Source: CALJFL01 sp963669435 (GTDB taxonomy: Bacteria > Pseudomonadota > Gammaproteobacteria > Pseudomonadales > Halieaceae). From it: DNA of 64,000 bases. The notes under the pieces are model-generated. The model was not told the origin of the DNA, made no database searches, and was given only the letters and a program-made list of their open reading frames with translations. The DNA lies in the NCBI GenBank assembly GCA_963669435.1, contig OY770025.1, positions 4,340,001 to 4,404,000 on the forward strand. Reading direction: 5' to 3'. Of this stretch, positions 6,488-15,972 are shown one piece after another. The position numbers and the translations under genes were made by a program. Position 1 is the stretch's first letter. The number at the start of each line of letters is the position of its first letter.

Positions 6488-8163
6488 CGGTTTCCCGCGA
6501 GGTCTCATTCCGGCGCCTCGCGTCGGGGAGCTATTGGCGCGTAGCCCTGGTGGCTACCGCCGCGGTGCTTTCCGTTCCCGTGCTGGTCATTGTGGCCAGC
6601 CTGCTACAACCCTACTCTTCCGCCTGGCAGCACCTGGCAGACACGGTTCTCGGTGACTACCTGACCAATTCGGCCTTGCTGATGCTGGGGGTCGGTGTCG
6701 GCACATTCCTGCTCGGAGTATCCGCCGCCTGGTTGACGGCGATGTGCGAGTTTCCGGGTCGCCGCTTTTTTACCTGGGCCCTGTTGTTGCCCATGGCCAT
6801 CCCCGCTTACATCATCGCCTACACCTACACCGGTCTGCTGGATTTTGGCGGCCCGGTGCAATCTGCCCTGCGAGACACCTTCGGTTGGGGATACGGTGAT
6901 TACTACTTCCCGGAAATTCGCTCCCTGGGCGGCGCCATCTGCATGTTGTCGCTGGTGCTCTACCCCTACGTGTACCTGCTGGTGCGCGTGGCCTTCCTGG
7001 AACAATCCACCGCGGTGCTGGAAGCCAGTCGCAGCCTGGGCAAAACACCCTGGCAAACTCTCTTCCAGGTCGCGCTGCCCATGGCTAGGCCCGCCATCGT
7101 GGCCGGCCTGAGCCTGGCCCTGATGGAAACACTGGCTGATTACGGCACCGTGGAGTATTTCGGGGTCAGCGCTTTTACCACAGGTATTTTTCGCACCTGG
7201 TATGGCCTGGGCGAATTGGGCACGGCAGCGCAATTGTCTGCCGTGTTGTTACTGTTTGTGTTCGTACTGATCGTGCTTGAGCGCTGGTCCCGGCGCCGTA
7301 TGCGTTTCCACCACCACGCTGCACAGGCCGAGCCGAGCCGCATCCAGTTGAGCGGTGTGCGCGCCGCACTGGCATTCGGCCTGGCGCTGACTATATTCAG
7401 TTTCGGCTTCCTGCTGCCTGCCGGGCAACTCAGTGTCTGGGTCGTCGGCTCCTGGCAAAGCGGCGCCAGCGAAAACTTTCTCAACCTGGTGGTGAACAGC
7501 TTCGCCTTGGCTGCGGTGGCCGCACTCGCCTGCCTGGCATTGGCTCTGCTGCTCGGGTACGGCAAGCGGCTGCACCCCGGCTCTGTGGAACAAGGCGCTG
7601 TGCGCATCTCCTCCATGGGTTACGCAGTGCCAGGCACGGTGATCGCGGTAGGTGTGCTGATTCCTTTCGCCTGGCTGGACACCGCCATAGATGACCTAGC
7701 CAGGCAATGGTTTAACGTGTCCACAGGCCTATTACTGAGCGGCACGCTGTTTGCGCTGGTGTTTGCCTACGTGGTGCGATTCCTGTCCGTGTCCCTGCAA
7801 AGCGTAGAGGCGGGACTGGCCAAGATAAGGCCCAGCATCGATGAATCGGCGCGCTCTCTGGGGCGCTCCCCGGGCGGCGTATTGCGCGACATTCATTTAC
7901 CGATGCTGCGCGGCAGCCTGCTGACGGCGCTGCTGTTGGTGTTTGTCGACGTGTTGAAGGAATTGCCAACCACGCTGATACTACGCCCTTTTAACTTTAA
8001 CACCCTGGCGGTCCGCACCTATGAGCTGGCGTCTGATGAACGACTGGCAGAAGCGGCCCTGCCGGCTCTGGCCATTGTTGCCATTGGCCTGCTGCCAGTG
8101 ATTTTACTGACCCGGAGCATCACCCGGGAAACACCCACTGACGAGGGCACGGGCGTTGGCTGA
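6478..8163 (+). CDS. fbpB: Ferric-iron ABC transporter permease (two fused BPD domains)
   Basis: 561 residues with about twelve membrane helices, arranged as two binding-protein-dependent permease domains in one chain, as in FbpB. Each half has its EAA-type loop facing the ATPase: EASRSLGKTPWQTLFQVALP near residue 180 and ESARSLGRSPGGVLRDIHLP near 460. I take TTG 6478 as start; it overlaps the end of the binding-protein gene and no ATG or GTG lies nearby upstream of the first helix. It conducts iron across the inner membrane. Confidence 0.92.
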   Translation: MEIAVSREVSFRRLASGSYWRVALVATAAVLSVPVLVIVASLLQPYSSAWQHLADTVLGDYLTNSALLMLGVGVGTFLLGVSAAWLTAMCEFPGRRFFTWALLLPMAIPAYIIAYTYTGLLDFGGPVQSALRDTFGWGYGDYYFPEIRSLGGAICMLSLVLYPYVYLLVRVAFLEQSTAVLEASRSLGKTPWQTLFQVALPMARPAIVAGLSLALMETLADYGTVEYFGVSAFTTGIFRTWYGLGELGTAAQLSAVLLLFVFVLIVLERWSRRRMRFHHHAAQAEPSRIQLSGVRAALAFGLALTIFSFGFLLPAGQLSVWVVGSWQSGASENFLNLVVNSFALAAVAALACLALALLLGYGKRLHPGSVEQGAVRISSMGYAVPGTVIAVGVLIPFAWLDTAIDDLARQWFNVSTGLLLSGTLFALVFAYVVRFLSVSLQSVEAGLAKIRPSIDESARSLGRSPGGVLRDIHLPMLRGSLLTALLLVFVDVLKELPTTLILRPFNFNTLAVRTYELASDERLAEAALPALAIVAIGLLPVILLTRSITRETPTDEGTGVG

Positions 8164-9202
8164 GCCGTTGCAATTAAACAATGTGAGTGTGCGCTATGGC
8201 GACTTCACCGCCGTTATCGAGGTATCGCTGCGCCTCGAAGCAGGCCATATCGGTTGCCTGCTCGGCCCCAGTGGCTGTGGTAAAACCACATTGCTACGCG
8301 CCATAGCCGGTTTTGAACCTCTGGCCGCAGGCAGTATCAGCCTGGGCGAACGGCAAATCAGCGACCCCGGGCAACTGGTCCCCACCGAGCAGCGCAATGT
8401 GGGCATGGTATTCCAGGACTTTGCCCTGTTTCCGCACCTGAGCATCGCCGGCAATGTTGGCTTTGGATTAAGCGGCATGGATCGGGCCGAGCGTGAACAA
8501 CGCATCAGCGCGATGCTGGAACTGGTTTCCCTGGAGGGAACGCAATCCGCCTATCCGCATGAATTGTCCGGCGGCCAGCAACAGCGCGTGGCATTGGCGC
8601 GGGCTCTCGCTCCAGGTCCCGAACTGCTATTGATGGACGAGCCCTTCTCGAGCCTGGATCGCGACTTGCGCGAACAATTAGCGGTGGAAGTTCGTGAGGT
8701 ACTCAAGCGCGCGGGTGTTACCGCCATTCTTGTCAGCCATGATCAGCAGGAAGCCTTTACCCTCTCCGACCAGGTAACGGTGATCAATGCCGGGCGCGTT
8801 GCGCAAACCGATACGCCCTATGCCCTGTATCACAATCCGGCGGATCGATTTGTCGCAGAGTTTATCGGCCAGGGCTCTATCATTTCCGTGAATGCCGACA
8901 CCCAGGGCAAGTTGAGCCATGGCCTGGGCACACTGACACCAGAGCAGCTTTCGAACTACGGGCAAAGTAACCTGGGGTTGTTAGTGCGACCTGACGACAT
9001 CAAGTATTCCGCCCGCAGTGAGGTGCAACTTAAAGTCCTGTCGCGCGCGTTTCGCGGGGCGAATTTTATGTACGAACTCGCATTGCCAAATGGCCAGGCT
9101 GTTTCCTGCCTTACACCCAGCCATGTCAATGTGGCAGCCGGGGAGCTTTTACCCGTCCAGTTCGACCTGCAGCACCTGGTGTTATTCGAGGCAGAGGGTT
9201 AA
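8156..9202 (+). CDS. fbpC: Ferric-iron ABC transporter ATP-binding protein
   Basis: 348 residues. Walker A is GPSGCGKTT (37-45), the Q-loop lies in VFQDFALFP, the signature is LSGGQ (137-141), Walker B is LLLMDE (157-162) and the D-loop is SSLD. A C-terminal TOBE-like regulatory domain follows residue 240. It energises the iron permease on the cytoplasmic face. The likely start is TTG 8156, overlapping the permease stop by eight bases; both downstream genes of this operon start with TTG and overlap, suggesting coupled translation. Confidence 0.93.
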   Translation: MAEPLQLNNVSVRYGDFTAVIEVSLRLEAGHIGCLLGPSGCGKTTLLRAIAGFEPLAAGSISLGERQISDPGQLVPTEQRNVGMVFQDFALFPHLSIAGNVGFGLSGMDRAEREQRISAMLELVSLEGTQSAYPHELSGGQQQRVALARALAPGPELLLMDEPFSSLDRDLREQLAVEVREVLKRAGVTAILVSHDQQEAFTLSDQVTVINAGRVAQTDTPYALYHNPADRFVAEFIGQGSIISVNADTQGKLSHGLGTLTPEQLSNYGQSNLGLLVRPDDIKYSARSEVQLKVLSRAFRGANFMYELALPNGQAVSCLTPSHVNVAAGELLPVQFDLQHLVLFEAEG

Positions 9203-9319
9203 GCCCACCTATTCGCCGGGCAATACCACCCACTACGGTGCTTGAATCTTGTCGATAAACGAGAAATCAATGTAGGGCGTTGCTAAGTTAGAGCAAGATT
9301 GAGTACGCGCCAGCAATGT

Positions 9320-10273
9320 CTAAGTAGGCCTCGAAGCAAGCCTCGACACCACCTCAGATTCGAGCAATTTCGCTTGCTCTCGAATCCCCTTGAGTACTTC
9401 GCCAAGGATCGCGCTTCTCCCAGCGCCCTTTGGAGAAATCAAGTAGATGTCGTATGTAAAATCAAAGTCTGATTGAGCCCAAACTAATCCCTGTTTCTCG
9501 TATTCTACAGCCGTAAGATAATCGACCAACGTGATGCCCATGCCTTTCTTGACGAATTCACATGCGGTGTGAGTGGTAGAGACACTGATCAAGTTATTAG
9601 GCTTAATCCCTGCGGAACCAAGCCATTCCTGTACGGCTAGACGCCAATCTTCTTTATGCGACTTTCTGCCCTCCATGCTGTACAGCGTTACCAAATTCTC
9701 TCCCTGAAGATCGTCAACAGAGATAGTACTCAAACTTGCCTTGCTGTGATCGGGAGGCATCACACAGACATTAGGTAAGCGCATGAGTAATTCCTGGTCT
9801 ACCCCCGTCACCTCGTTACCGACTTGCATGCACAACCCTACATCCAGATGACCTGAAGCGGCCCACGAGGACACCATTTGCTGCGACCCGGTATGCATGG
9901 CTAGCGAGTAGTGATTGTAATCTCGAAGAAACTGGGTCAGCAGACTTGGCAACCACGTATGAGCCAACATGGAGATTGAGCCGATGGTGAGCTCGAACTT
10001 CAATTCACCGGAAAGGTTCTTGACGAAATGTTCAAGTTGACTCATGCCGGTGTAAATGCGTTTTATCTCTTGATAAAGCGCATGGGCCTCTGGCGTGGGC
10101 TCCAAGCGATTATTTTTCCGGACAAACAGATTTACACCGCTGGAAGTCTCGAGCAGCTTTAGATGCTTACTTATCGAAGGTTGCGAGATATGCAGATGGT
10201 TGGCAGCAGCAATCGTGGAACCCTGGTCCATTACCGCGGAGAAGACTTCAATCTGACGAATGTTCAACGTCAT
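9320..10273 (-). CDS. LysR-family transcriptional regulator
   Basis: 317 residues. The N-terminal winged helix-turn-helix is standard (LNIRQIEVFSAVMDQGS, then SQPSISKHLKLLE with the LFVRKNN wing). The effector-binding domain resembles the subgroup with a FELTIGSISMLAHTWLPSLL entry strand (CysB/GbpR-like). It points away from the TonB receptor upstream and opens the AT-richer 9.3-20.4 kb block, so I infer it senses that block's substrate. It converges on the iron operon, with 117 bases between. Confidence 0.88.
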   Translation of the reverse strand: MTLNIRQIEVFSAVMDQGSTIAAANHLHISQPSISKHLKLLETSSGVNLFVRKNNRLEPTPEAHALYQEIKRIYTGMSQLEHFVKNLSGELKFELTIGSISMLAHTWLPSLLTQFLRDYNHYSLAMHTGSQQMVSSWAASGHLDVGLCMQVGNEVTGVDQELLMRLPNVCVMPPDHSKASLSTISVDDLQGENLVTLYSMEGRKSHKEDWRLAVQEWLGSAGIKPNNLISVSTTHTACEFVKKGMGITLVDYLTAVEYEKQGLVWAQSDFDFTYDIYLISPKGAGRSAILGEVLKGIREQAKLLESEVVSRLASRPT

Positions 10274-10422
10274 AACAAGCTACTGTCCTCCAGGTTCAAG
10301 CTGTCAATAAAGGATCACCACTCGCCCTAGAAAATTCTCCAAAACAGGTTCAATGCGGTAATTTAAGCAGTCTTACTATAGCAAAGAATTCCCGCCACAA
10401 GTCGCTCCTCCAAATGGCCAGA

Positions 10423-10453
10423 GCCCGCGGATAGCATCATGCTACGCGCGGGC
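10423..10453 (-). terminator. Terminator-like hairpin downstream of the TonB receptor
   Basis: GCCCGCG with GATAGC (10423 onward) pairs with GCTAC and GCGCGGGC (ending at 10453) around ATCAT, a strong GC stem 24 bases past the receptor stop on the minus strand. There is no clean T run. Confidence 0.55.
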
Positions 10454-10476
10454 CGAATTGGGGATAAAGCGTGCCT

Positions 10477-12744
10477 TTAGAAGTTCAGGGTAAACGCCAC
10501 CCCAATTGTACGCGGCCTACCTCGGGTGAATTGATTTGGCTGCACTCGGTCAGGGTCAATATTGCTCACAATTTCCTCATCCAATACATTTTTACCGAAT
10601 AGACTGAAATTGTAGTTGCTGATTTCATACCCTAAAACCAAATCAACTATTGTGTACGATGGTAGTTCCTGGGCCGTTGGCACGGATGAAAACTCATTAT
10701 AGGAGCTGTCAACATACCTTACGTCTCCGCGAAGATAACCTGTCCCCTCAGCAATCGGCAGGCGGTACTCTGCAGTCCCTGAGGCTGTAAACTCAGGTAT
10801 GTAAGGGGGTACATCGCCCTTTTGATTTATTGAAGGTATCGGGTCTTTTACCTCTGAATCGACATACGCAACTCCCAAAAACAAGGACACCGCGTCGCTC
10901 GCCAGATAATTGATTTCCGCCTCAAAACCGGAATTCTCGATTTTCCCAGCGTTAACCTCTTGCGTGAATCCACAATCAAGTGCAACACTCGATTGGATAT
11001 CATCAAACTCGTTGACATAAACGGCGAGATTCGCGGTCAGTCTTTGATCAAGCCAGGAAGTTTTGGCACCAATTTCAAAATTTTCCAGGCTATCAGACTC
11101 AAAGGGGGCGCCCGGGCTTGAGCCTAGAGCTTGTAACTCCTCCCGACATTCTGCCGGAACGAACCCATTCACCCCGCCTAGACGGAAGCCCTCAGAGTAA
11201 GTTGCGTACAGCATATGGTCATCTGAAAGGTCATAGGAAACTTCGACTTTGGGCACCCAGCCGTCCTCCTCCAATACCCCGCTATCTTCAGAAACCCCAC
11301 CGTTAGCGGGGCCTGCCCCAAAAATGTAGACGTCGTTTTCGTAATCAAAATAGCGAAATCCCAGCTTGAGCCTGAACTGATCTGTGAAATGGTATGTTGA
11401 TTCTCCGAAGACCGCGTACTGTGTGGTCTCTATTTCCTCGTCGCCATCGAACACTGAATCCGTCACTGCCCCAAAACAAGTACTTGTGAGTGTTGGACAG
11501 GGGGGCGGACCACCAATACTTACAAAGAACGCGTTGGTATTAGGTGTAGGTTGCGTTTGAACGAATGATCTCTCACTGGATTCGTAGTATGTCCCCACTA
11601 CCCATTCCAAATTTGAATCAGAATTCGAAGCCAGTCTGAGCTCCAGGATATCGGACTCAAAGGTGTCTTCCGCCTGGTAGTCGCTAAACGGCGCATCTAT
11701 GGGGGTGACCGCCAGGACCCTGAAGGTATCGTCCAGGTGTTTATCAATCTCCATATCGAGGATAGAACCCGCCGCGGTCAGCGTTACGGGACCAAAATCG
11801 TACTCCAGAGTGAGATTGAACGCCTTAAATTCCTGATCGAAAGTATCCTGAACTACTTTGACAGTCTGTAGTTCATCGGTAACGTCGGCGACCTGGGGGT
11901 CGTCAGGATTGACTTCGTACTCATCCGGCGCCCCATCCGCAGTCAAGTCGTTGTACATAAAACTCGCCACGAGATCCAGGCTGTCTCCATAAAATGCGAA
12001 TTGGGCCCGACCGCCGCGAGTATCTACACTATTGTAATCATCCTCTTCAAAGCCACTGGCGACATTATCAATGTAACCGCCATCCGAGGAGTCGTAGGCA
12101 CTGAACCGCATTGCCACAGTGTCTGTCAAAGGTACGTTGACGCCACCGTTTATCTTATAGCTATCCTCACCATCTTTTGTGTCACTGTAATTTGCGTTGA
12201 ACTTGCCGGAAAATTCATCGAGTTCAGGTTTTCTAGTAATAATCCTAATGGTGCCAGCCATTGAGCTACCGCCATACAGGGTACCTTGGGGGCCACGCAG
12301 CACCTCTACTCTTTCAACATCGATAACGCCCAAATCCGGGTTAAATCCTGCAACTGATATTGGCATTTCGTCGACGTACAGACCTGCCAGTGAGCGCGTT
12401 TGCGCAGCTTGATGGATGATCCGATTAGCATTAACGCCACGAATAACGATTTGGGTTTGACCCGGCCCCGACGTGACTGAAGTCAGCCCCGGCACCATCT
12501 TGATATAGTCTTCAAAGCCCTGCGCCTGAGTCATCTCGAGACTCTCTGATGTTACTGCCGAGATACTCCCAGAAATATCCTGGAGCGATACAGCTCCACG
12601 CTTACTGGCAGTTACGAGGACCTCTTCCAACTGCGGACCGCCACTACTGGACGGCTGTGCGAGCGGTTGAGTTGAGTACAGGAACGAGGTGCTAGCACCC
12701 AGACCCAACAAGATTGCTGTTCTCAAGCTACTTTTCGTGAACAT
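10477..12744 (-). CDS. TonB-dependent outer-membrane receptor
   Basis: 755 residues. A signal peptide (SSLRTAILLGLGASTSFLYS, ending at about PLAQ) is followed by a TonB box-like LEEVLVTASKR, the plug domain with VEVLRGPQGTLYGGSSMAG, and a 22-strand barrel ending in the usual aromatic residue (VAFTLNF). It is energised by TonB-ExbBD to take a substrate across the outer membrane. GGAGG sits eight bases ahead of the ATG. The plug type is that of the iron-complex/general receptor family, but placement next to a TRAP transporter and oxidases suggests an organic substrate rather than a siderophore. Confidence 0.93.
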   Translation of the reverse strand: MFTKSSLRTAILLGLGASTSFLYSTQPLAQPSSSGGPQLEEVLVTASKRGAVSLQDISGSISAVTSESLEMTQAQGFEDYIKMVPGLTSVTSGPGQTQIVIRGVNANRIIHQAAQTRSLAGLYVDEMPISVAGFNPDLGVIDVERVEVLRGPQGTLYGGSSMAGTIRIITRKPELDEFSGKFNANYSDTKDGEDSYKINGGVNVPLTDTVAMRFSAYDSSDGGYIDNVASGFEEDDYNSVDTRGGRAQFAFYGDSLDLVASFMYNDLTADGAPDEYEVNPDDPQVADVTDELQTVKVVQDTFDQEFKAFNLTLEYDFGPVTLTAAGSILDMEIDKHLDDTFRVLAVTPIDAPFSDYQAEDTFESDILELRLASNSDSNLEWVVGTYYESSERSFVQTQPTPNTNAFFVSIGGPPPCPTLTSTCFGAVTDSVFDGDEEIETTQYAVFGESTYHFTDQFRLKLGFRYFDYENDVYIFGAGPANGGVSEDSGVLEEDGWVPKVEVSYDLSDDHMLYATYSEGFRLGGVNGFVPAECREELQALGSSPGAPFESDSLENFEIGAKTSWLDQRLTANLAVYVNEFDDIQSSVALDCGFTQEVNAGKIENSGFEAEINYLASDAVSLFLGVAYVDSEVKDPIPSINQKGDVPPYIPEFTASGTAEYRLPIAEGTGYLRGDVRYVDSSYNEFSSVPTAQELPSYTIVDLVLGYEISNYNFSLFGKNVLDEEIVSNIDPDRVQPNQFTRGRPRTIGVAFTLNF

Positions 12745-12933
12745 ATAGCCTCCGGACTGGCTTAATTTAACTTATTCGTATTTGCTTAAAGTCTAGGGTG
12801 TGACCAACTGACATCACAGTTCAACTGCATGTTTCCACAGCCGAAAGTTTCCTTCCAATCATGATTTTTACTGATGGCTTGAAAAAAAGTTATGCCCTGT
12901 GGGAAAGAGAGGTATTCATAAATCTTGCCCTGG

Positions 12934-12956
12934 CAACATAAAAAATTATTATGTTG
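12934..12956. promoter_or_regulatory. Inverted repeat in the TonB receptor / GlpD-like divergent promoter region
   Basis: CAACATAA-N7-TTATGTTG is a perfect 8+8 inverted repeat with an AT spacer, 42 bases upstream of the GlpD-like start and about 180 upstream of the receptor start. Size and setting fit a dimeric regulator such as the nearby LysR protein; no binding data exist. Confidence 0.5.
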
Positions 12957-12998
12957 TTGCAATTGATTGCGCAAAAATGCCGTCAGTGATCCCAATAT

Positions 12999-14576
12999 TT
13001 GGATGATAGCCAGACAGTGTCGCAACTTCGAAAACTTGAGGGGCAAAGCTACGACGCGATAGTAATCGGCGCGGGGATTAATGGTGCCAGCTGCGCGCAG
13101 CAACTAGCAGCCGCCGGGTACAGATGCCTTGTGCTTGACAAAGGCGACTTCGGCTCAGGAGCTACTGAAAAGTCTGCCAGAATGCTGCACATTGGACTAC
13201 GGTTCTTCGAGGCGGAAAATCCTGTAAAACACTTCTTGCTGCACCCGGGCCTGTTTCTCAGCGCATTGCGTGGCGGTCGTCAGTCTATGCTGGGTGTGAA
13301 GGAACATTTAGCCAATCCCGGTAAACGTATATTGCCCTACAGAATGTGTTTCCCCGTGTATAAAGACAGCGGATTCAAAACCTGGCATATCCGATCTGGA
13401 TTAAAAATGCTCGAACTTCTCGGTGATAAGGATGTATCCATAGACCCGGACGTCGTTCAAGGCAACTTTCAAGAAAAGGTTCCGTTCTTTAGCGATTTAC
13501 GCGATCAGGACAAACTGCTGTCCATCGCTTGTTACAACGAATTCAAGTTCGATTGGCCAGAACGATTCTGTACTGACATGCTTTTGGATGCCGAAAAAAA
13601 TAGTAGCGTCCTGGTGAATTACTGTGCTGCGCTTATTCGCGAGCGGCTACCCAACGGAGATTGGTTAGTGGCCTTACGAGATACGCTGAATGCAGATGCT
13701 TCCGAAGTTGAAGTGACCGCACCTCTGGTATTAAACATGGCTGGCACATGGGCGGACGAGGTATTGCCGCCTGATGAAGACCGGAAGTCTATTGTTCACA
13801 AAACAAAAGGGTCTCACATAGTTGTCGAGATGCCAGAGATGTACAAGGGCTTTGGTATTGCGAGCGTAAACAGAGATGGGCTGCCCTTCTACATCTTGCC
13901 ATTCAACAAGAACCGTTTTTCCGTTGGAGTGACTGAATTGCCATTTGATGGTGACGCATCGGCCGTCACCTGCAGTGATGCAGAGGTAGACTTTCTCATT
14001 GAGGAGTCGAATACCTTATTACCCGGGCGAAAGCTCGGACGAGGAGATGTCATCAGCACGTGGTCGGGTGTTCGTCCTTTGACTTACAGTGAGGATCCAT
14101 TGGGAACGCGCGTGCGGAAGGTTCGCGATCTCGCCTCAATGGGCTATCCGGGGGTAATATCTGTAACAGGCGGCCCGATTATGAGTCACCGAAGTACCGG
14201 CCGTCTCGTTCTTGACCTTGTCAGGACAAAGTCCAAACCTTCCGGAAATGTAACGATACCCAACTCCGAGCCGTTTGAGTTTTCTGACGCCACTCAATCT
14301 GAAGCCTTCGTTCCGGTAGAGCCTGAAATTCGAGTTAAAGACATTGAAAACAGTGTAAATCACGAGCACGCCAAAACACTGGTAGACGTCCTGGTTCGAA
14401 GAACTGCTCTGGCCTGGCGACAAAGAGTATCGGAACCAGATGCTCAGCGAGCAGCAAAAGTGGTTGCACCGCTATTGAATTGGTCCGAGAGTGAACAGGT
14501 CAGCCAGGTAGAGCAATTTATACATTACCAGAACACGGCATTTAGGGTACCTGACAATCCAGGGACAGCGGAATAA
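12999..14576 (+). CDS. GlpD-like FAD-dependent oxidoreductase
   Basis: 525 residues, the size of aerobic glycerol-3-phosphate dehydrogenase. The FAD Rossmann motif is DAIVIGAGINGASCAQQLAAAG, and the GlpD-type helical C-terminal domain is present (LVDVLVRRTALAWRQRVSEP onward). The otherwise strongly conserved HGGLRY segment reads LHIGLRFFE, so the substrate may not be glycerol-3-phosphate. No glpK, glpF or glpR is nearby. The start is uncertain: TTG 12999 gives the full N-terminus, while GTG 13017 is also possible. It is divergent from the TonB receptor, with an inverted repeat between them. Confidence 0.75.
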   Translation: MDDSQTVSQLRKLEGQSYDAIVIGAGINGASCAQQLAAAGYRCLVLDKGDFGSGATEKSARMLHIGLRFFEAENPVKHFLLHPGLFLSALRGGRQSMLGVKEHLANPGKRILPYRMCFPVYKDSGFKTWHIRSGLKMLELLGDKDVSIDPDVVQGNFQEKVPFFSDLRDQDKLLSIACYNEFKFDWPERFCTDMLLDAEKNSSVLVNYCAALIRERLPNGDWLVALRDTLNADASEVEVTAPLVLNMAGTWADEVLPPDEDRKSIVHKTKGSHIVVEMPEMYKGFGIASVNRDGLPFYILPFNKNRFSVGVTELPFDGDASAVTCSDAEVDFLIEESNTLLPGRKLGRGDVISTWSGVRPLTYSEDPLGTRVRKVRDLASMGYPGVISVTGGPIMSHRSTGRLVLDLVRTKSKPSGNVTIPNSEPFEFSDATQSEAFVPVEPEIRVKDIENSVNHEHAKTLVDVLVRRTALAWRQRVSEPDAQRAAKVVAPLLNWSESEQVSQVEQFIHYQNTAFRVPDNPGTAE

Positions 14577-14617
14577 GCCTAACATGAAACTTTTGTTTTT
14601 CGCGCAATGCTCCGCGT

Positions 14618-15928
14618 CTAGCTAGAGCGGCCCATCATAATTTCTGGCAGCCATAGGGCAACACCAGGAAACAGCACAAGAAGAACTACCGCCAACAGCA
14701 TTAGTAAAAACATGGGAAATGCTGCCCTCGCCACCTTGCCCACTCCAGCACCACTTATCGAGTCCACCAAAAAAATATTGAAGCCAATCGGAGGAGTGAT
14801 TAACGCCATCTCACTTACCAGCACAATAAAAACGCCAAACCAGATCATGTCGATACCCGCCGTACGGACCACCGGCTCAAGCACCGCCATTGTAAGAAGA
14901 ATCATGGAAAAACCGTCGAGAAACATACCCAGAAAAAGGAAAAAGAGTGTCAAGGCAGCAATGAGGGTAATGGGCGAAAGATTCATGGCGCCAATCCAAT
15001 GGGCGAGTTCGCCAGGCAGGCCGGTGTAAGCCATGGAAAGTGACAGAAACGAACTTCCCGCAATGAGTAGCATGATCATCGAGGTAACCAGTACGGTACC
15101 ATTAAGTGACTGAATCAGGCTTTCTACACTCAGGTGCCCCTGAAAAAGGGATAGTGCCAGCGCGCCCAGGACTCCTACAGCGGCCGCTTCGACCGGTGAA
15201 GCGACACCTGAGAGAATTGATCCGACGACAGAGGCTATCATTAGGACCACCGGTAGAAGCTTCAACAATCCATCGAACTTCTCCTTGAGGCTCGCCCTAA
15301 CCTCGCGCATAGACCTCCCCTGTGCTGTAAATAGCCCCCAACAGACTATATAACTGGAGAACAGCGCAGATAGCATCAATCCGGGTAGCACTCCGGCGGC
15401 AAATAATCTTCCGATCGATTCCTCCACCGTCACCCCATAGACAATGAGGGTGATAGAGGGTGGTATTAGCAGGCCGACGGTCCCAGCGCCCGCCAAACTA
15501 CCGAGGGCCAGCGAATCTGGGTAGCCGTGCTTTCGCAACTCTGGAACCGACATCTTGCCGACCGTCGCCAGCGTGGCAACACTGGACCCAGAGAGACAGG
15601 CGAAAGTTGCGCACCCCATGACATTGATATGCAGTAAGCCTCCCGGCAACCTTCGCAACCAGGGGGAGAGCCCGGAAAACAGGTTCTGAGAAAGATTAGA
15701 TCGAAACAGAATCTCTCCCATCCAAATAAACAAAGGTAGTGAGGATAGGCTCCACGTAGCGGAATGGGAGTAAATCGTGGTAGCCATCGCATCGCCAAAT
15801 GGCAGGTCAGTGAATAGCAACATCGCCACGATACCAGTGCCCAAAAGCGCAAAACCAATCCAGACACCCAACCCCAATAATGCAAGTAGGGTGATAATGA
15901 TTACTATTACGGAAGCAATACTTTCCAT
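14618..15928 (-). CDS. TRAP transporter large permease subunit (DctM type)
   Basis: 436 residues, 12 or more membrane helices. DctM features are plain: SLPLFIWMGEILFRSNLSQ, the GCATFACLSGSSVATLATVG segment, GSLAGAGTVGLLIPPSITLIVYG, and MIWFGVFIVLVSEMALITPP with GFNIF near the end. It is the sodium-driven channel half of a tripartite transporter for small carboxylates or similar solutes. I prefer ATG 15928 over the GTG just before it because AGGA is well placed. The small subunit gene lies upstream on the same strand and the binding protein is in the divergent arm of the cluster. Confidence 0.92.
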   Translation of the reverse strand: MESIASVIVIIITLLALLGLGVWIGFALLGTGIVAMLLFTDLPFGDAMATTIYSHSATWSLSSLPLFIWMGEILFRSNLSQNLFSGLSPWLRRLPGGLLHINVMGCATFACLSGSSVATLATVGKMSVPELRKHGYPDSLALGSLAGAGTVGLLIPPSITLIVYGVTVEESIGRLFAAGVLPGLMLSALFSSYIVCWGLFTAQGRSMREVRASLKEKFDGLLKLLPVVLMIASVVGSILSGVASPVEAAAVGVLGALALSLFQGHLSVESLIQSLNGTVLVTSMIMLLIAGSSFLSLSMAYTGLPGELAHWIGAMNLSPITLIAALTLFFLFLGMFLDGFSMILLTMAVLEPVVRTAGIDMIWFGVFIVLVSEMALITPPIGFNIFLVDSISGAGVGKVARAAFPMFLLMLLAVVLLVLFPGVALWLPEIMMGRSS

Positions 15929-15972
15929 CACTGATCCTGGCTAAGATATCAACGTCGAATAACTAGCAGTAA

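Noticed and set aside
10477..12744. Siderophore receptor assignment for the TonB receptor
   Set aside because: No siderophore genes or Fur-like box adjoin it, and its neighbours are a TRAP transporter and oxidases; only the general TonB receptor call is supported.
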